Origin: Alisma plantago-aquatica
Lineage: Eukaryota > Streptophyta > Magnoliopsida > Alismatales > Alismataceae
Direction: 5' to 3'
Assembly (NCBI GenBank): GCA_963693085.1
Contig: OY856412.1
Location: 349,468,457 to 349,532,456, forward strand
DNA length: 64,000 nucleotides
Shown here: one piece after another, positions 48,589 through 59,510 of the stretch
Numbering within the stretch: the first letter of the stretch is position 1
Layout of the letters: each line of letters starts with the position of its first letter
Program-made: the position numbers and the translations under genes
The notes under the pieces: model-generated
What the model was told of the DNA's origin: nothing
Database searches by the model: none
The model's input: the letters and a program-made list of their open reading frames with translations, nothing else

Positions 48589-48605
48589 CCATTTTTGTAG
48601 TAGTG
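48589..48605 (-). repeat. CACTA terminal inverted repeat, intact end
   Basis: On the minus strand CACTACTACAAAAATGG, ending at 48605. Host LTR sequence resumes at 48606 with CGTCAGTATTTGG, which matches B's 5' LTR at 32589. The 3-bp target copy here would be CGT; the partner copy is gone with the left end. Confidence 0.92.
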
Positions 48606-49886
48606 CGTCAGTATTTGGTGATGGTGAAATAGGTTTATCCTGTGGGATTACCTGGAGTGCATATTGTTGAATATGCGAGGTTTCCCCTAGCCTAAAATAG
48701 GACGGTTGAGTGCAACTATGGTTGCAGACTCGGGATATATGGAGCATGGTGAACATACCCATGGCTCAGGATATGTGGTGATGAGCATGATGCGTTCATG
48801 GCTCGGATGTATATACTAGCACCTATGATGAGGTGAGCCAGTGATGGGTAGCTTGCGGAGCTAACCCAGAGGTTGAGGCCTATAAGCATAAGACTGCGGT
48901 CTTTCTTGATGATTCGTGTACTGACCACGAGAAGGTGAGGTCATGGAGTCTGTTCTCCTTAGACCTAGTATGACACTGGATTGGGCTTCGCATCCAATGG
49001 TTGGACTTGAGCAGGGAAGGCTCACTTCCTCAGGGCATAATAAAAAGTAATCCATCCGACTAGTATATCTTGCTTAGAACAAAACACGGAAAATTGTTTG
49101 AGGCCTTGCTTACATAGCTGATCTAGTTACACCTTGCAGATACATGTACGATCCTTATATCTTGTGATAAGTTCTTATAAAGCTTATCTTGTCAATCATG
49201 TTCCATAAAGAAATACTTGGTAATATGCCTCCCGGATATCCTGGTAAGCTTGATGGTAATAATAGCTTTGCTTAGTATGCTGCTCTTGTTATATACTTAT
49301 TCAGTTATTTGTTGTTATCTTCTTTAACCTTTGAGGTTTTATAGTTGCGGCGGGGAGTTATGTTTCTCGCTGGGACTGTGTGTCTCACCCCGCTGGTTTA
49401 CACCCTTTTTAGGTGATCGCTCTAGACGTGGTGGTGGTCATGAGGTTGCGGTCGAGCAGCAAGAAGAGCAGTAGAAGGCAAGAGATGGACATGATGCTGT
49501 TTTGGTGGTTTTGTAGTAGATTCCTAGAGTCATCCCTGTACTCTCAGGTCCTCGGAAGTGTTTTGATGATGTTTCACGATGTTTAGCTGTTGTATCTTTT
49601 GTATATCCTGTTGCTGGCCATATGTGGTCTGTTATGTATGTATAAACAGGTGATGAACTAATATGCTTTGTTGCGATAGTGGGTGGCTTTAAGATGTGAA
49701 CATATCTGGTAGGTGATCTTGCATATATCTATATATGACCTGAATTCTTGCAGGGCCTGGTTGCAAATGTTCTGTACGTATGTTCTGCAATCGATTTTAA
49801 TTAACCCGTGTTTTCGGTAATATATGGTTCCGCACATTTTCTCGTGTCACCTCGTTGTTTATGTGAAGGCGGGGTGTCATAGATAT

Positions 49887-50020
49887 AGCTTAATGAAGGT
49901 GTTGTGGCATCACCGTGGTGTGGAGGAAGTCACGTGGGAGTTAGAAGATGTGATGTGTAGGAAGTAATCATCTTTATTTGCTTAGGATTTTGGGGAAAAA
50001 TCCTTGTTAGGGTTTATGTT
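49887..50020 (+). pseudogene. X integrase/chromodomain end and polypurine region
   Basis: After the second GATAT the sequence reads VLWHHRGVEE and WELEDVM, the last part of the chromodomain cut off at 29725 by element B, with stops nearby. GGGGAAAAATCCTTGTTAGGG (polypurine context) follows and the LTR starts at 50021. Confidence 0.8.
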
Positions 50021-53000
50021 TGTGAGACCCTTGACCTTTCTTTATGGTTAAACTATCTTTCTTACCTTAATTTAGTGCTTAAAACCTCAATCAAACCCTA
50101 AGATGTGCTTTGATATCATGTGACAAAGCTAATTTCATGTTTGGTCCACTTTGGGCACTATTTTGGTAAGTTTTACTATATATGTGCTTATTTTGGGCTT
50201 TTATACAATTTACCCATATCTAAGGTTTTTCTTATAATATGTCACATTCATGTTGTTCCTCATGAGATTTCATATCATGTTTGAAATTTATGTACCTTGG
50301 GCCACCTTGTTGCGCCTTTGGTTAAGTGGTGACATCTAACCTTGTATTGAGATTAAGGTTTCCTCACCTAGATGCCCTAACTCGATGGTTTGCCCTTTTG
50401 AATGTGGAGATCAGATGGTCCACCATTAAGTGATGGGATCTAATGGTGGTCCTCTTGAGTGGATTAAATGTCTATGGTTTGTCTTGGAGGCTCCTAGGTT
50501 AATGGTTCTCCAAGTGAGGTGCTTAACTGATGGAAACCTAGGTTTTTGCTTTGGTGGCCAAGTGAAGGCATGACCTAATGGACCACCTATTGTTGTAGTT
50601 TGATGTTTTCTCTGGGGTTGACATCCTATGACCCCCCTAGTGTTAATATCTATGGTTGACCTAATTTTGCATGGATGAGAGTTTTGTCCTTGGATACATG
50701 GCATGCATGGATTGACACCTCTCCCGTTTTTTCTCTCTCACCCCAAGCTTTTTATACCTCCCACCTTCCATGAAAATGAGCACTTTAAAGCCTCTCTTAT
50801 CCTTATTTCTTCTTTAATATTGTCCCTTTTATGTGGTGGAGATGAAGGAGCTTGAGGAAGAAGAAGCTTGGAACCTTGCTTGCATGTGCAACTAGGGTTC
50901 TGATCTACCCTCTCTTCAAGCTTGTGGAGCTTCCATATCTTGTTCTTGAGCTAAGCAAGTAAGTCTTCCTCTTTCCTTCATTTTACTTGATGACATACCT
51001 TCTCTCTTCCTTACATCAGATCCATGGTGTTTCTTAGTAGAGCATGTGCTAGAGTCTTCTTGCTTCTTGACCTAGGGTTTGCTTGTTCTTGGAGAAGGAG
51101 ATGGCTTGGACGTGTGGAGTGCTCAAGCTAGATTTTATTCCCTCCCTTTTTGAGCTACCTTGTTATTTGGACCTTCATCATCATCCTTGAGGTGAATTAT
51201 ATAACTTTCTCCATGTTTGTTGCTTACTCGTAACTTTCATGTATACCATCTTACTCTAATAGTTCTAAGTACAAGAATATTATCTTTTCCTAGGGTTTGA
51301 GCTTATATGATTTTATATAGTAGATAACCCCCCTTGATTTACCTCTAAACCTTATGCACGTTTCTTCCTTATAAATGGGAGCTCTAGACCTTATATGCAT
51401 GTGGAATCGATGGCTTTGGGTACCCTCAAATGATGTCTCTTCCTTAGTGTTTTGAACTGATTTTCCTCTCTTGTGTTAAGACTCAATGGTTTGTCTTTTA
51501 TGTCAACCAATGGCTTGGATTTAGTTGTTGTTTTGAATCTTCTCTTGTGCTTGAAACCATGGATATGTTTCCCCTCACAACCAATGTTCTTAGTTCTCTT
51601 TTCAAGTGGTTAAAAGGGATGGTTTTCCTCCCTTTACCAAATGATGGTTTTGCTTCATGCCTTAGATCTATTTTCCATCCAGTGTTACCAACCAATGGCT
51701 TCATTGGGTCATGACTCGATGGCCTCCCCATGTCATGACTTGATGGTTTCACTGGTTCCATGGTCAATGGTTTCACTGGTCCTATGTTTTATGGTTCACA
51801 ACTCATGGTTTCACTGGTTGCTAGATTGATGGTCTTCATAGAGTCCACATCTGATGGTGGTTCTGATGTCCACAATCAATGGGGTTCTTGATGTCAACAA
51901 ATGATGGTTCTCCTAGTGTTGACATCCGATGGTCTTCTTAGGTCAAGATATGATGGGCTTTCTAGGTCTAGATTTGATGGCTTTCCTATGTGTCTGATTC
52001 AAAGATTTTACTTGTATGGAATCTGATGGTCTTGTCTATTCCACATTCAATGGTTTTGGTTAATGATGCAACCTGAGAATTATGCTTTGGGTTATGTATA
52101 TGCCTACGGTTATACATGGTGTGTGATCTGATAGTTGAATTTGAAGCATGAGATTTGATGATAGTGCTTTGTCTTGAGTTCATCCATGAACCTATGGAGG
52201 TTCTAGGGTTAGGGTTTGTTCTCTGACCTAAGTATGTGTATGAACTATGGTTAGATTTGAATGCTTATTTGTAACCTCAACTTAGCATACCTTGTTGAAC
52301 CCAACCCTAATGCTATTTGATGATGATGGTTAAAATTACCTAGCTTCCTTGTATGTTGATATAATGAAGGAATGTTCTCTCAATGCTATGGTTACTCTTC
52401 GATGCTATCATGTGAACATCATAGTTCTTTAATGCAATGTTATGTTGAACCTTATGCATCACAAGTATGGTGAAGGCTTGTTGAACCTTTTGTAAGGTGG
52501 AAAGATTATGATGTTCTTAGGAGATATGTGAGTGGTATTAAGGACCTTTGGGCATGCCTTAAGCCCTCATGGAGCTGTGATCCTCTTCATATGTGACAAG
52601 GATTGGTATCCTGTGATGATCTGATAAGAACTATATATCATATGTTTAATATATTCTAAAGTTGTGATATACCCATGTTTTTGTATTAGTCTTTTTGGGT
52701 TTATATGAAACTTGACTGATGCAGCCTTAACACACCCAATTGGCATCAAGTAATCAAGTGACACCTTAATCATTTAGTATCCTTTATCGTAGAACCATTC
52801 CAATTCTAGGACTTGTTGGATGGGGAAACGGGTATTCCCGAAGGGAAGCTAGAAGTTGTATACTTTTGAGTATATGAGAATGCAAGTGACTGTGTGTCCT
52901 TAACATACTGATCCCATGATTTAGAGGATGGTTTTGGTCATGCCTCAGATTGATAGCGGTTGAGTTTGTGTCTTGGATACTTGTACATGTGAAGTGATTG

Positions 53001-53258
53001 AGGGCAATTGCAATTGTACCTCGAATGATAGGGTTTTGTATACCTTGCTTACTAGCGTCATGACCTATATACTCAGGGCGAACTGGCTCATTGTAGCTTG
53101 ACTACATATGTCACAATGGAGGACTCATATTGACCCAGGGGAAGAGATCATAGGATTATGTCTCTCTTAGATCTTGTATTGAACTAAATGGCACTTCACA
53201 ATGGCCAGTTGTAAGTTTGAGTGGTATGCCTCAAACCCCTCAAGGCTTAATAAAAGAT
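50021..53258 (+). repeat. X 3' LTR (family C), cut off by element Y
   Basis: Starts TGTGAGACCCTTGACC. It aligns to the 5' LTR pieces at 12983-13205 and 14320-~17330, which shows that the Athila fragment is absent here. It shows the CTTGAGGTGAATTATATAACTT block (51186-51207) and many TGATGGT words. It stops at 53258, where element Y begins; the last ~740 bp of the LTR are not in the window. Short ORFs (50426-50704, 51498-51776) are not preserved in the other copy in a gene-like way. Confidence 0.82.
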
Positions 53259-53469
53259 TGATAACACCAATTTTTGTGATGATTTTGCCCTTTATTCTAT
53301 TATCAAAACTGCCCTTTTCTACTATTTTCCTATCTTTTATAAGCACTTTTGCAATAATTGGCCAATCGACGCTCTTAATCCAATATTTCCATCATTTGCA
53401 GAGTTTTTCCTCATTTTGGTACATTTTATCATCCATAAGGCCGTCCCGACCCACAAATAAGTTCAAGTC

Positions 53470-54190
53470 TGCATTGGCCTTCCTAACGACCGATACGACC
53501 TCTGCCCGACAGGGTAGAGCGACACAACGATGCACGATAAGGGGATGCCTCTCAAGAAGAAACTGATGGACGACACGCCTTTTACCCGACAGGGAGCCGA
53601 GCGCGCCACGACAACCCAAGCTTGTCGTGCGACACAGGCCACCCACCGTCAGGCGTCGCCCGAAACGTGAACGACACCCGATATCCCTGCACCGGGCGAC
53701 ACCAGTATCGGCCGTCTACTGACTCGCGAATAAGGAGGACACATGGCGCTTCGAGCACCATAAATTTCCCCAATCGCTGCCTATAAATAGCAGCTACAGG
53801 AAGCTGGAAAGACAGTTCAGACAGTTGGGAACTTTAAGCAATCTTCGGAGGAGAACTGCGAGAGCTAGAGTATCGTGCCTCAATGCTCGTACCGGGAAAC
53901 TCTAGGTGAGCTCTTCCTCATCCCGAGAGGGAGGGGATGGTTCACTTAGGACCGTCCTGGGCGACACTGCAGGCCGATATCGGCCAACGATGATGAGCGA
54001 CACAAATGCCCGACAGTAGATGCATCGCTCCGTTCCCGACACGATATCGAACCCGATACGCTTTGTCTGTCATAGTGTGCCACCCGACATGAGCGTATCG
54101 GCCAGGGTCCTTGAGCGATACAGTCGGCCATCACAGTGTGCCGTCCGAGAGGGTGTGCCGCCCGACACTGCTGTATCGGGCTAGGAACCT
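53470..54190 (+). repeat. Clusters of CCCGATA/GGGCGACA words around the Y LTR promoter
   Basis: Words such as GACCGATACG, TGCCCGACAGGG, CACCCGATAT, CGGGCGACACC, GTATCGGCC, GCCCGACAGT, ACCCGATACG and TATCGGGC occur every 15-40 bp upstream and downstream of the TATA box, in both orientations. Related words are in the A and B LTRs and around Y's internal TATA. Confidence 0.75.
53782..53789 (+). promoter_or_regulatory. Y LTR TATA box
   Basis: TATAAATA in the context CCTATAAATAGCAG, a strong plant TATA box, about 520 bp into the LTR. The start of transcription would be expected near 53815. Confidence 0.75.
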
Positions 54191-55035
54191 GACCGATATC
54201 AGACTGGAGAGCTGCAGTAGTATGTCGTCCTTCTACATCAAGGAGGCAACAATTATCTTTAATTCTATTATTTAATTCCTTTATGCAATGTAATTAAGAC
54301 CTTTAATGTTTATGGAAATAGAAAAGCTTAATCACCTGTTGCTTTATGTTTGGTGCAATATGTTGGATGACTGCAGTGTTTAATATCTGAACCCTAGCTT
54401 GCATGTTTGGATCGCATTTCTCTTAGCTACCGAATCGTGTTTTCCCATCACAATAGCTTCGAGAGATGTGTTGTGGCTATAGTGTTTGGTCCGATTCTAG
54501 AGTACGAGAGTGCCTGGAACGGAGTTGCTTCAGTAACATTCCACTCTAACTTAAGTCCAGCAACCTCAAGAGGGGTTTTGATGCTTGGTTAGAGGTACCC
54601 GCTCTGAGAGGAGGGGTACAGGATGTTCCTGGTGTTGCTTGTTTTACCTAAGTCTTATCCTCTGCACCTTGCTTTAGCTCTAGTGTTATCTTTCTGTTTC
54701 TGTTGCATGAAAACCCCTAAAAATTGCTAAATGACTAAAACCTTAAATCTTTCTAGTAGCTCCACTTGGAGATAGATTTCTTTGTTTTGTTTGTGACATC
54801 TTGTTGTTTCCCCTTGGGGAATTTACTATCTCTTTATACCTGCCGGAGTGTAGCGTGTCGATTTTGATTTCTCAACACTACCACCCTTGTACCTGTGTTC
54901 GACCCCATATATCTACTTCGACCCCGTAAGCAAAGTTGCGGGGCCCTAGAAGGATTCGGGTTTATAAATGTAAAAGCTCGACTACCTCAAATCCGCCTCC
55001 ACTTTTGGACGCGCAATTTCGGCTGGTCAACTTTT

Positions 55036-55053
55036 TGGCGCCGTTGTCGGGGA
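55036..55053 (+). other. Y primer binding site (tRNA-Asp type)
   Basis: TGGCGCCGTTGTCGGGGA, one base off the complement of the tRNA-Asp 3' end used by Athila/Tat elements. Confidence 0.88.
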
Positions 55054-55311
55054 CAAGGCGAAACAGCACTGTTGACGGATCCGTATCCACTAACTACACT
55101 CACGTGCCTCAAGCTTAGAAATGAGCTTAACGTCACTCTTTTCTTTTCTTTTCATTTATTATTATTATTCTTTGCATCAAAATAAATGATTCTTTTTTCT
55201 AAAAATTGATTTTTCGTGCCATTTTCAGGAACTCTGAAGAACAGTGATCTGTTCCCCCGAGCTTTGACACCGTTCGACTAATCAAGCTGAGCACAATCAC
55301 TCTAAATCACC

Positions 55312-56937
55312 ATGCCTCCTCGCGTAGACCTGCAACATTCGGAGGGTGAACTCCAAGGAGGAGCTCGACCTCAATCGCCTCCACCAGAAGTCAACGATCG
55401 CTATGGCGGCGATGATAACCTCGAAGATCTAGAAATGGAGCATTTTGAGGAAGGCCATCGCCGCGATAGACGCCATCACGACCGGAGGCACCAAAGAAAT
55501 CATGACAATCAAGAACAACATTGTGAGGCTAGCGACAACGAAGACTCAGAGGATGAAGACAAAACACTGAGGGAGTTGGCATCAACTAAGGCCAACAACT
55601 CACGGTGTCCAGTCATTACTCCGTGGTTCAACATAGCAAATTTTGAGCTTAAGCCGTCCGTGATCTCGATGATTCAGAACAAGAGCTTCAGGGGGAATTC
55701 AAAGAACGACAACCTCTACCACCATCTAGATGCATTCAAAAATATATGTGATACAATTAAGATGTGGGGGGTTCCCCAAGAGGTGATTTACTGTAAGGGC
55801 TTCATTTTCTCCATGGAGGACAAGGCCCTATCATGGTATCTTGGGTTGCCCCACCAATCCTTAAATGGATGGGGAGCCTTTGCTGACGCATTCATAAACA
55901 AGTTCTACCCCACTGAAAGAACTGTCAGAAACAGGCAGAAAATAACCACTTTTATGCAAAAGCCGAATGAAAGCCTCCATGACGCCTGGGAGTGATTCCA
56001 GGAATACCAGAGGGATTGCCCCATCATAATTACAAGAAGGGCTTTCTCGTCACCACATTCTATAATGGCCTGACTCCCGATGAAAGGGTGTCACTAAATG
56101 CGGCGGCAGGCAGTGACTTCCTAGGGAAGAAACCAAAGAAGTCAGAAATGATCATCAAGAACATGGTCGAGATGATGGTCGGCACTGATTTTGATCGATC
56201 CGACAGAGGGCAGGTCAGGAAGGTCGGTGAAGGGTCCGCTCTTGAGTCCAAGGCACTAGAGTCCATCACCTTGTAGATACAAAGAATCGCTACTGATGTT
56301 AAGCAACTACGAGAAGCTGGCGGGAGGGGAAAGAAGCCAGTTGAGAAGGTGATGAAGTGTGTTACGTGCGGCGAAGGAGGTCATGGGGTGGACAACTGTG
56401 TCTACACCAAACCAGACGCAGACAGTGACTCTAACACAGAAGACGAAAGGACTGAAAATGTCTCTTTCGTGAACTACAAAAGGCCATATCACCCCGGATT
56501 TAACTACAACAACAAAGATGCAGCTGAAAACTCTCACCAGCTGTAAATCTCGTCCAAGCCGACACAATCGTTTGAGAAGAGAGGGGGGGCTGGTCAAATA
56601 TTCCAAGAACAATCAGTTCCAGACAGCGAAAGGAAACTTCCAAGTATAGGGAAAATATCAAGGGTCAAACCAAGAACAAGAAAAGGGCACGAGCCAATCA
56701 TACGTGATTGGGAAGTTATTTGATTTTGTTAAGAAGCAGGATACAATCAATAATCAACTAGTGCAAAGTGCGCTATCAAATTACGATGTTTTGAACTCCT
56801 TGCAGGTACAACTGGCAGACATGCAGACGCACCAACGCCAGATCGACCAGCAGCTAGTTCAACTTGCCGAGATTGTAAAGAACCCGTCGGGAAGGATTCC
56901 ATCAAATACCGAACCAACGAAGAGAACAGGACAATGA
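55312..56937 (+). pseudogene. Y gag (Athila type) with zinc knuckle
   Basis: The ATG at 55312 opens a 227-aa piece. A charged N-terminus (RRDRRHHDRRHQRNHD, then acidic NEDSEDEDK) is followed by the capsid: NFELKPSVISMIQNKSFRG, HHLDAFKNICDTIKMWGV, FSMEDKALSWYLGLP, FADAFINKFYPTERT and ESLHDAWE. TGA at 55993-55995 and a nearby one-base shift move reading to 55992-56276 (TTFYNGLTPDERVSLNAAAG). A CX2CX4HX4C knuckle, CVTCGEGGHGVDNC, lies at about 56358-56399. Further stops and shifts follow. A coiled-coil-like, Q-rich end (56704-56937: LQVQLADMQTHQRQIDQQLV) closes it. Retains its overall length but cannot be translated through. Confidence 0.87.
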
Positions 56938-58197
56938 CTGCAGAGGCAAAGAATGATGATACAGGAAGAAACCGAAGCAGAAGACGGAAGACAAAGAGCT
57001 TCTCGGGAGGCGTCGGAGCTGCTTTTAAATTCCTAGTATAGTATGCATTTACTTTCAAGCAAAATGAACATTATGAACATTAAAGTCTGTAATAAGGCCC
57101 AAGTCAGTGCATGCGCCACATGCGCTGACTCTTCTATTTTATGGGCCACCGTATTAAGTTTTATTGACCGGGATGGATAATACCATCTGAGTTCGGGATC
57201 TTGATCTTCGGCCAATGATGTTTTACTCATCAGCCGCTTTTAACTGCTTTGTTTTCGCATCGTATCGGGAAGCAACCCAACCGGTGCTATGAATGCGCCC
57301 AAATCGGGCAGTGGAATGTTGGGGATAGCAAGGGTCGCGACGATTAGCATGCATGGGCGGCGTACACTCGTATCGAGCAGTTGGAATAATTGCTCTTATG
57401 CCGACGGGTGGACTGCCCGACTCAGGAATGAGTTACCCCAACGGCCGACGCGCACCCCAAAATCACCAGTTTCACCCCCGATTGGGTTTGCTATATAAAG
57501 GGGCGAGTTTTTACCGTGCCGGGCTACTTGCCTTACTGATTTCACTCTCCCGTATCGTGCTAAGACCTTGTGCATTTGCTCCAGTGTCGTTCAAGGCTCC
57601 CCAGCTCTCGTATCATGTGAAAGTTAAGAACACAGCAAGGTATAGCCCGACAAACCTTATCGCCCGACAGACCGTGCCGCCCGACACGATCTTTCCTTTA
57701 AACGTGTAGCTTATCGGCCTTGCGGTTTCTGAGCTGAGAAACTTTATATCGCCCGACACATGTGATGCGCAACATACCTTTTATTCACGATTGCCCGAAA
57801 CGGCATGTCGGGAGATATCCGTGTCGCCCATCTTTGCACCACCTCGCCTGTTTTGTTGTCGGGCGACACACTGCTTTCCTTTCAAGAAAACCATATCGGG
57901 TAGCTTATCTTACCGCCGCCGTATCGCCCGACACACCCATGTCGAGTGACGGGCCTGACACGTGTTTACCACCGTATTGCCTTGTTCGTATCGCATGTTT
58001 GATCTTCTAGCGTAATGGGCGATACCATCTCTCATATCGGGCACAAGACTTCACCTCTGAAACCTTTGTATCACCTGATACGGGTTGTGGGACAATCTTT
58101 GTATAGAGAAATACCTTGTCGCACATTCATTTTTTTTACTTCTCTAAAGCATCAACACATTTGATTGACCGAGGTATTTGCTTATTGTTCAATAGAA
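56938..58197 (+). promoter_or_regulatory. Y internal region between gag and ORF-1: word clusters and a TATA box
   Basis: Where pol should be there is ~1.25 kb without protein likeness. From 57255 to 58110 it carries TATCGGGA, GTATCGAGC, TATCGCCCGACAG, GCCGCCCGACACG, TATCGCCCGACACA and similar words, and a TATA box at 57492-57499 (TATATAAA). The layout, word cluster then TATA then word cluster, copies that of the Y LTR. It may be an internal promoter for the downstream ORF-1-like gene. ORFs here (57353-57709, 57762-58010) show no protein likeness. Confidence 0.6.
57492..57499 (+). promoter_or_regulatory. Internal TATA box of Y
   Basis: TATATAAA in the context GCTATATAAAGGGGCG, ~700 bp before the ORF-1 ATG at 58198. 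Confidence 0.6.
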
Positions 58198-58766
58198 ATG
58201 GCCCACATCAAGACAACTGCTGTCCCTGTTGACGCACAAGGCAGGAGGGTCTACCCCGAGACTGCAACCGAAGGACAAATTGGCAGGGATAAATGCCCGA
58301 ATCCAGGAGCATTCGGGACATCAATAGCAGAAAAGAGGGCTAGGGTTGGAGAAATGGCAGCTCCAACTTCAACACCAACACCTCTAGCAGCAGAAGGACC
58401 CTGTAATACTCGCCGGGGAGTTTCGAGCCAAGGGACGATGAGCACGCTTGCCGATATGTTGAATTAGCAACCAAGGTCTACCGGCCAAGCAGGTTCTACC
58501 ACAAAGCCTCATTTGCTGAACTGGGAATCGTTGGAAGGCTGAAGGGCGTCCTCGCTGCAGCAGGGCTGAAGAAGATCTACTTTAGCCGGTCTTGTTCTTA
58601 CACCAGACTGACAATGGAGTTTATGTCTTCTCTCCACCGGGTGAAGAATTTTGCGGCAGAGAGAGAAAAATTCGGCGGGCCAAACAGACTCCAAGTTCGA
58701 CTTTACAACTCGGAGCACACCATCTCTGAGAAGTTGTTGAATCAGATCTTCTCTTCCAACGAGGAG
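58198..58766 (+). pseudogene. Athila ORF-1-like gene, 3' end cut by the copia insertion
   Basis: The ATG at 58198 opens MAHIKTTAVPVDAQGRRVYP in a frame that ends at 58467. A frameshift at about 58420-58435 leads to a second open stretch to 58766: RYVELATKVYRPSRFYHK, FAELGIVGRLKGVLAAAGL, SCSYTRLTMEFMSSLHRVKN, FGGPNRLQVRLYN, SEHTISEKLLNQIF. This wording is that of the Athila ORF-1 family found downstream of pol in plant Athila elements. Its role is not established. The copia LTR starts at 58767. Confidence 0.75.
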
Positions 58767-59500
58767 TGAAAAACACTAGAGGGGGGTGAATAGAGTTTTT
58801 AAATATTTTAGCAATTATTTAACTCAAACAACCACAAATGAAAATGGAAGAAGGAGACAGGTGTTTAGAGTGGTTCCAACTTTAGCAAATACTAAAGTTG
58901 TCAGTCCACTACCCGGTTGCTTACCCAACCGGGATTTTGAAAGTATTAATTTTATTACCTTCACAAGGATTTACACAAAATACAATACTTTCTTTACACC
59001 CCTTGAACAGCCTTCACTTGAAGTAGATGCACCAACTTGAGGTAGCCTTCTTGAAGTAACTCCAAGCTCCCCCTTGAAGTAGCCTTCCTCTCTAGAAGTA
59101 ACCTCCCGTTGCACCAGCCTTCTTGAAGTAGCTCAAGGTCCCCTTCTTCACCAAGAAGATCTTCAACCTCTCCAATCCGTAGCCTCCAACCTAGGAGTAG
59201 CAAGGAGAGTACAAACAACAATAGAGAACAAGAAAGAAAATAGAAATTACAACTTATCCTTTTGTAGCACAAGGCTTGATTTGCCTAGATCAAGCGTGTA
59301 GATCTCCTAACCAAAGTGTATGGAAATGTAATTGCAGTGGATAGGAGATGCTAGCCTATAGGACACGAATTTTGAGCTAAGAGAAGTAGCCAATTGTCAC
59401 AATGCTCAATTTCTCACAAACAGGTTGCACAAAGTCAATGTATGCTCAAAGATTGCTCAAGTGTAAAAACAAGTATATTAAGGGTGTCCTAAGGCATGTC

Positions 59501-59510
59501 CTATTTATAG
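59501..59510 (-). promoter_or_regulatory. Copia LTR TATA box
   Basis: Minus strand CTATAAATAG in CCTATAAATAGGAC. It fits the LTR promoter driving the minus-strand element. Confidence 0.7.

Larger units (their letters stand above)
40585..48605 (-). mobile_element. CACTA (En/Spm) transposon, left end truncated
   Basis: The right end, read on the minus strand, is CACTACTACAAAAATGG, a canonical CACTA terminus. Both sides carry subterminal TGTCGGTT/AACCGACA repeats. On the minus strand, in order: GC-rich leader (48140-47781), B3-like ORF (46954-46478), tnp2 transposase pseudogene (45671-42425), and a palindrome in the 3' part. No CACTA terminus is present on the left, where LTR sequence stops at GATAACC (40578-40584). 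The left end was deleted together with ~690 bp of the host LTR, so the element can no longer be excised by normal two-end recognition. Confidence 0.92.
29726..49881 (+). mobile_element. B: Tekay/Del-like Ty3 chromovirus, inserted in X
   Basis: Bounded by GATAT duplications (29721-29725 and 49882-49886). 5' LTR 29726-33863, tRNA-iMet primer site 33871, gag-protease-RT-RNase H-integrase-chromodomain 33996-~38398, then the 3' LTR from 38411, which a CACTA element interrupts. The LTRs are ~95% identical by eye over the first 170 bases. Coding frames are mostly readable but have several stops, frameshifts and a protease deletion, so B is non-autonomous now. Confidence 0.92.
38411..49881 (+). repeat. 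B 3' LTR, split by the CACTA element
   Basis: 38411-40584 and 48606-49881 align to the 5' LTR. The parts sum to 3450 bp against 4138 bp: 5' LTR bases ~31898-32587 have no counterpart, lost next to the CACTA left end. It ends TGTCATA (CA end decayed to TA). It carries the same TATA (38949-38956), AAGGCGGGTTACATAACTCC block (39286-39305), CGATA-word cluster (about 39800-40410) and CTCACCCC block (about 49362-49415). Confidence 0.9.
12983..53258 (+). mobile_element. X: old Tekay/Del-like Ty3 element, broken by nested insertions
   Basis: Pieces in order: C-family 5' LTR (12983-18073, with an Athila pol fragment inside), primer site 18081, gag start 18191-18269, family A insertion, rest of gag from 25701, protease, RT, RNase H and a defective integrase to 29725, element B, integrase end 49887-50020, then the 3' LTR from 50021, cut at 53258 by element Y. 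Joins are supported by target duplications: ATTGT around the A insertion and GATAT around B. Reading of the gag and chromodomain-like end resumes after each insertion. The two LTRs differ much more than B's pair, so X is the oldest layer. It has many stops and lacks the integrase catalytic core, so it is dead. Confidence 0.8.
53259..55029 (+). repeat. Y 5' LTR
   Basis: Starts TGATAACACC. I place the end at GGTCA (55029), just before the primer site; no second LTR is in the window to confirm it. A TATA box lies at 53782-53789. Clusters of CCGATA/CCCGACA-type words are at about 53470-53745 and 53960-54190, on both sides of the TATA box. Confidence 0.65.
53259..58766 (+). mobile_element. Y: Athila-like Ty3 element with gag and ORF-1 but no pol
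   Basis: LTR start TGATAACACCAATTTTTG at 53259, tRNA-Asp-type primer site at 55036, gag at 55312, then no RT, RNase H or integrase. Instead a motif-rich stretch with a TATA box leads to an ORF-1-like gene (58198 on). A copia element interrupts it at 58766, so the 3' end is outside the window. The Athila/Tat lineage is supported by the primer site, the gag wording and the Athila ORF-1 likeness. Pol was lost by deletion, or this is a non-autonomous derivative. Confidence 0.8.

Noticed and set aside
49353..49881. An independent LTR element near 49.4-49.9 kb
   Set aside because: It is the right-hand part of B's 3' LTR after the CACTA insertion, as alignment with 32589-33863 shows.
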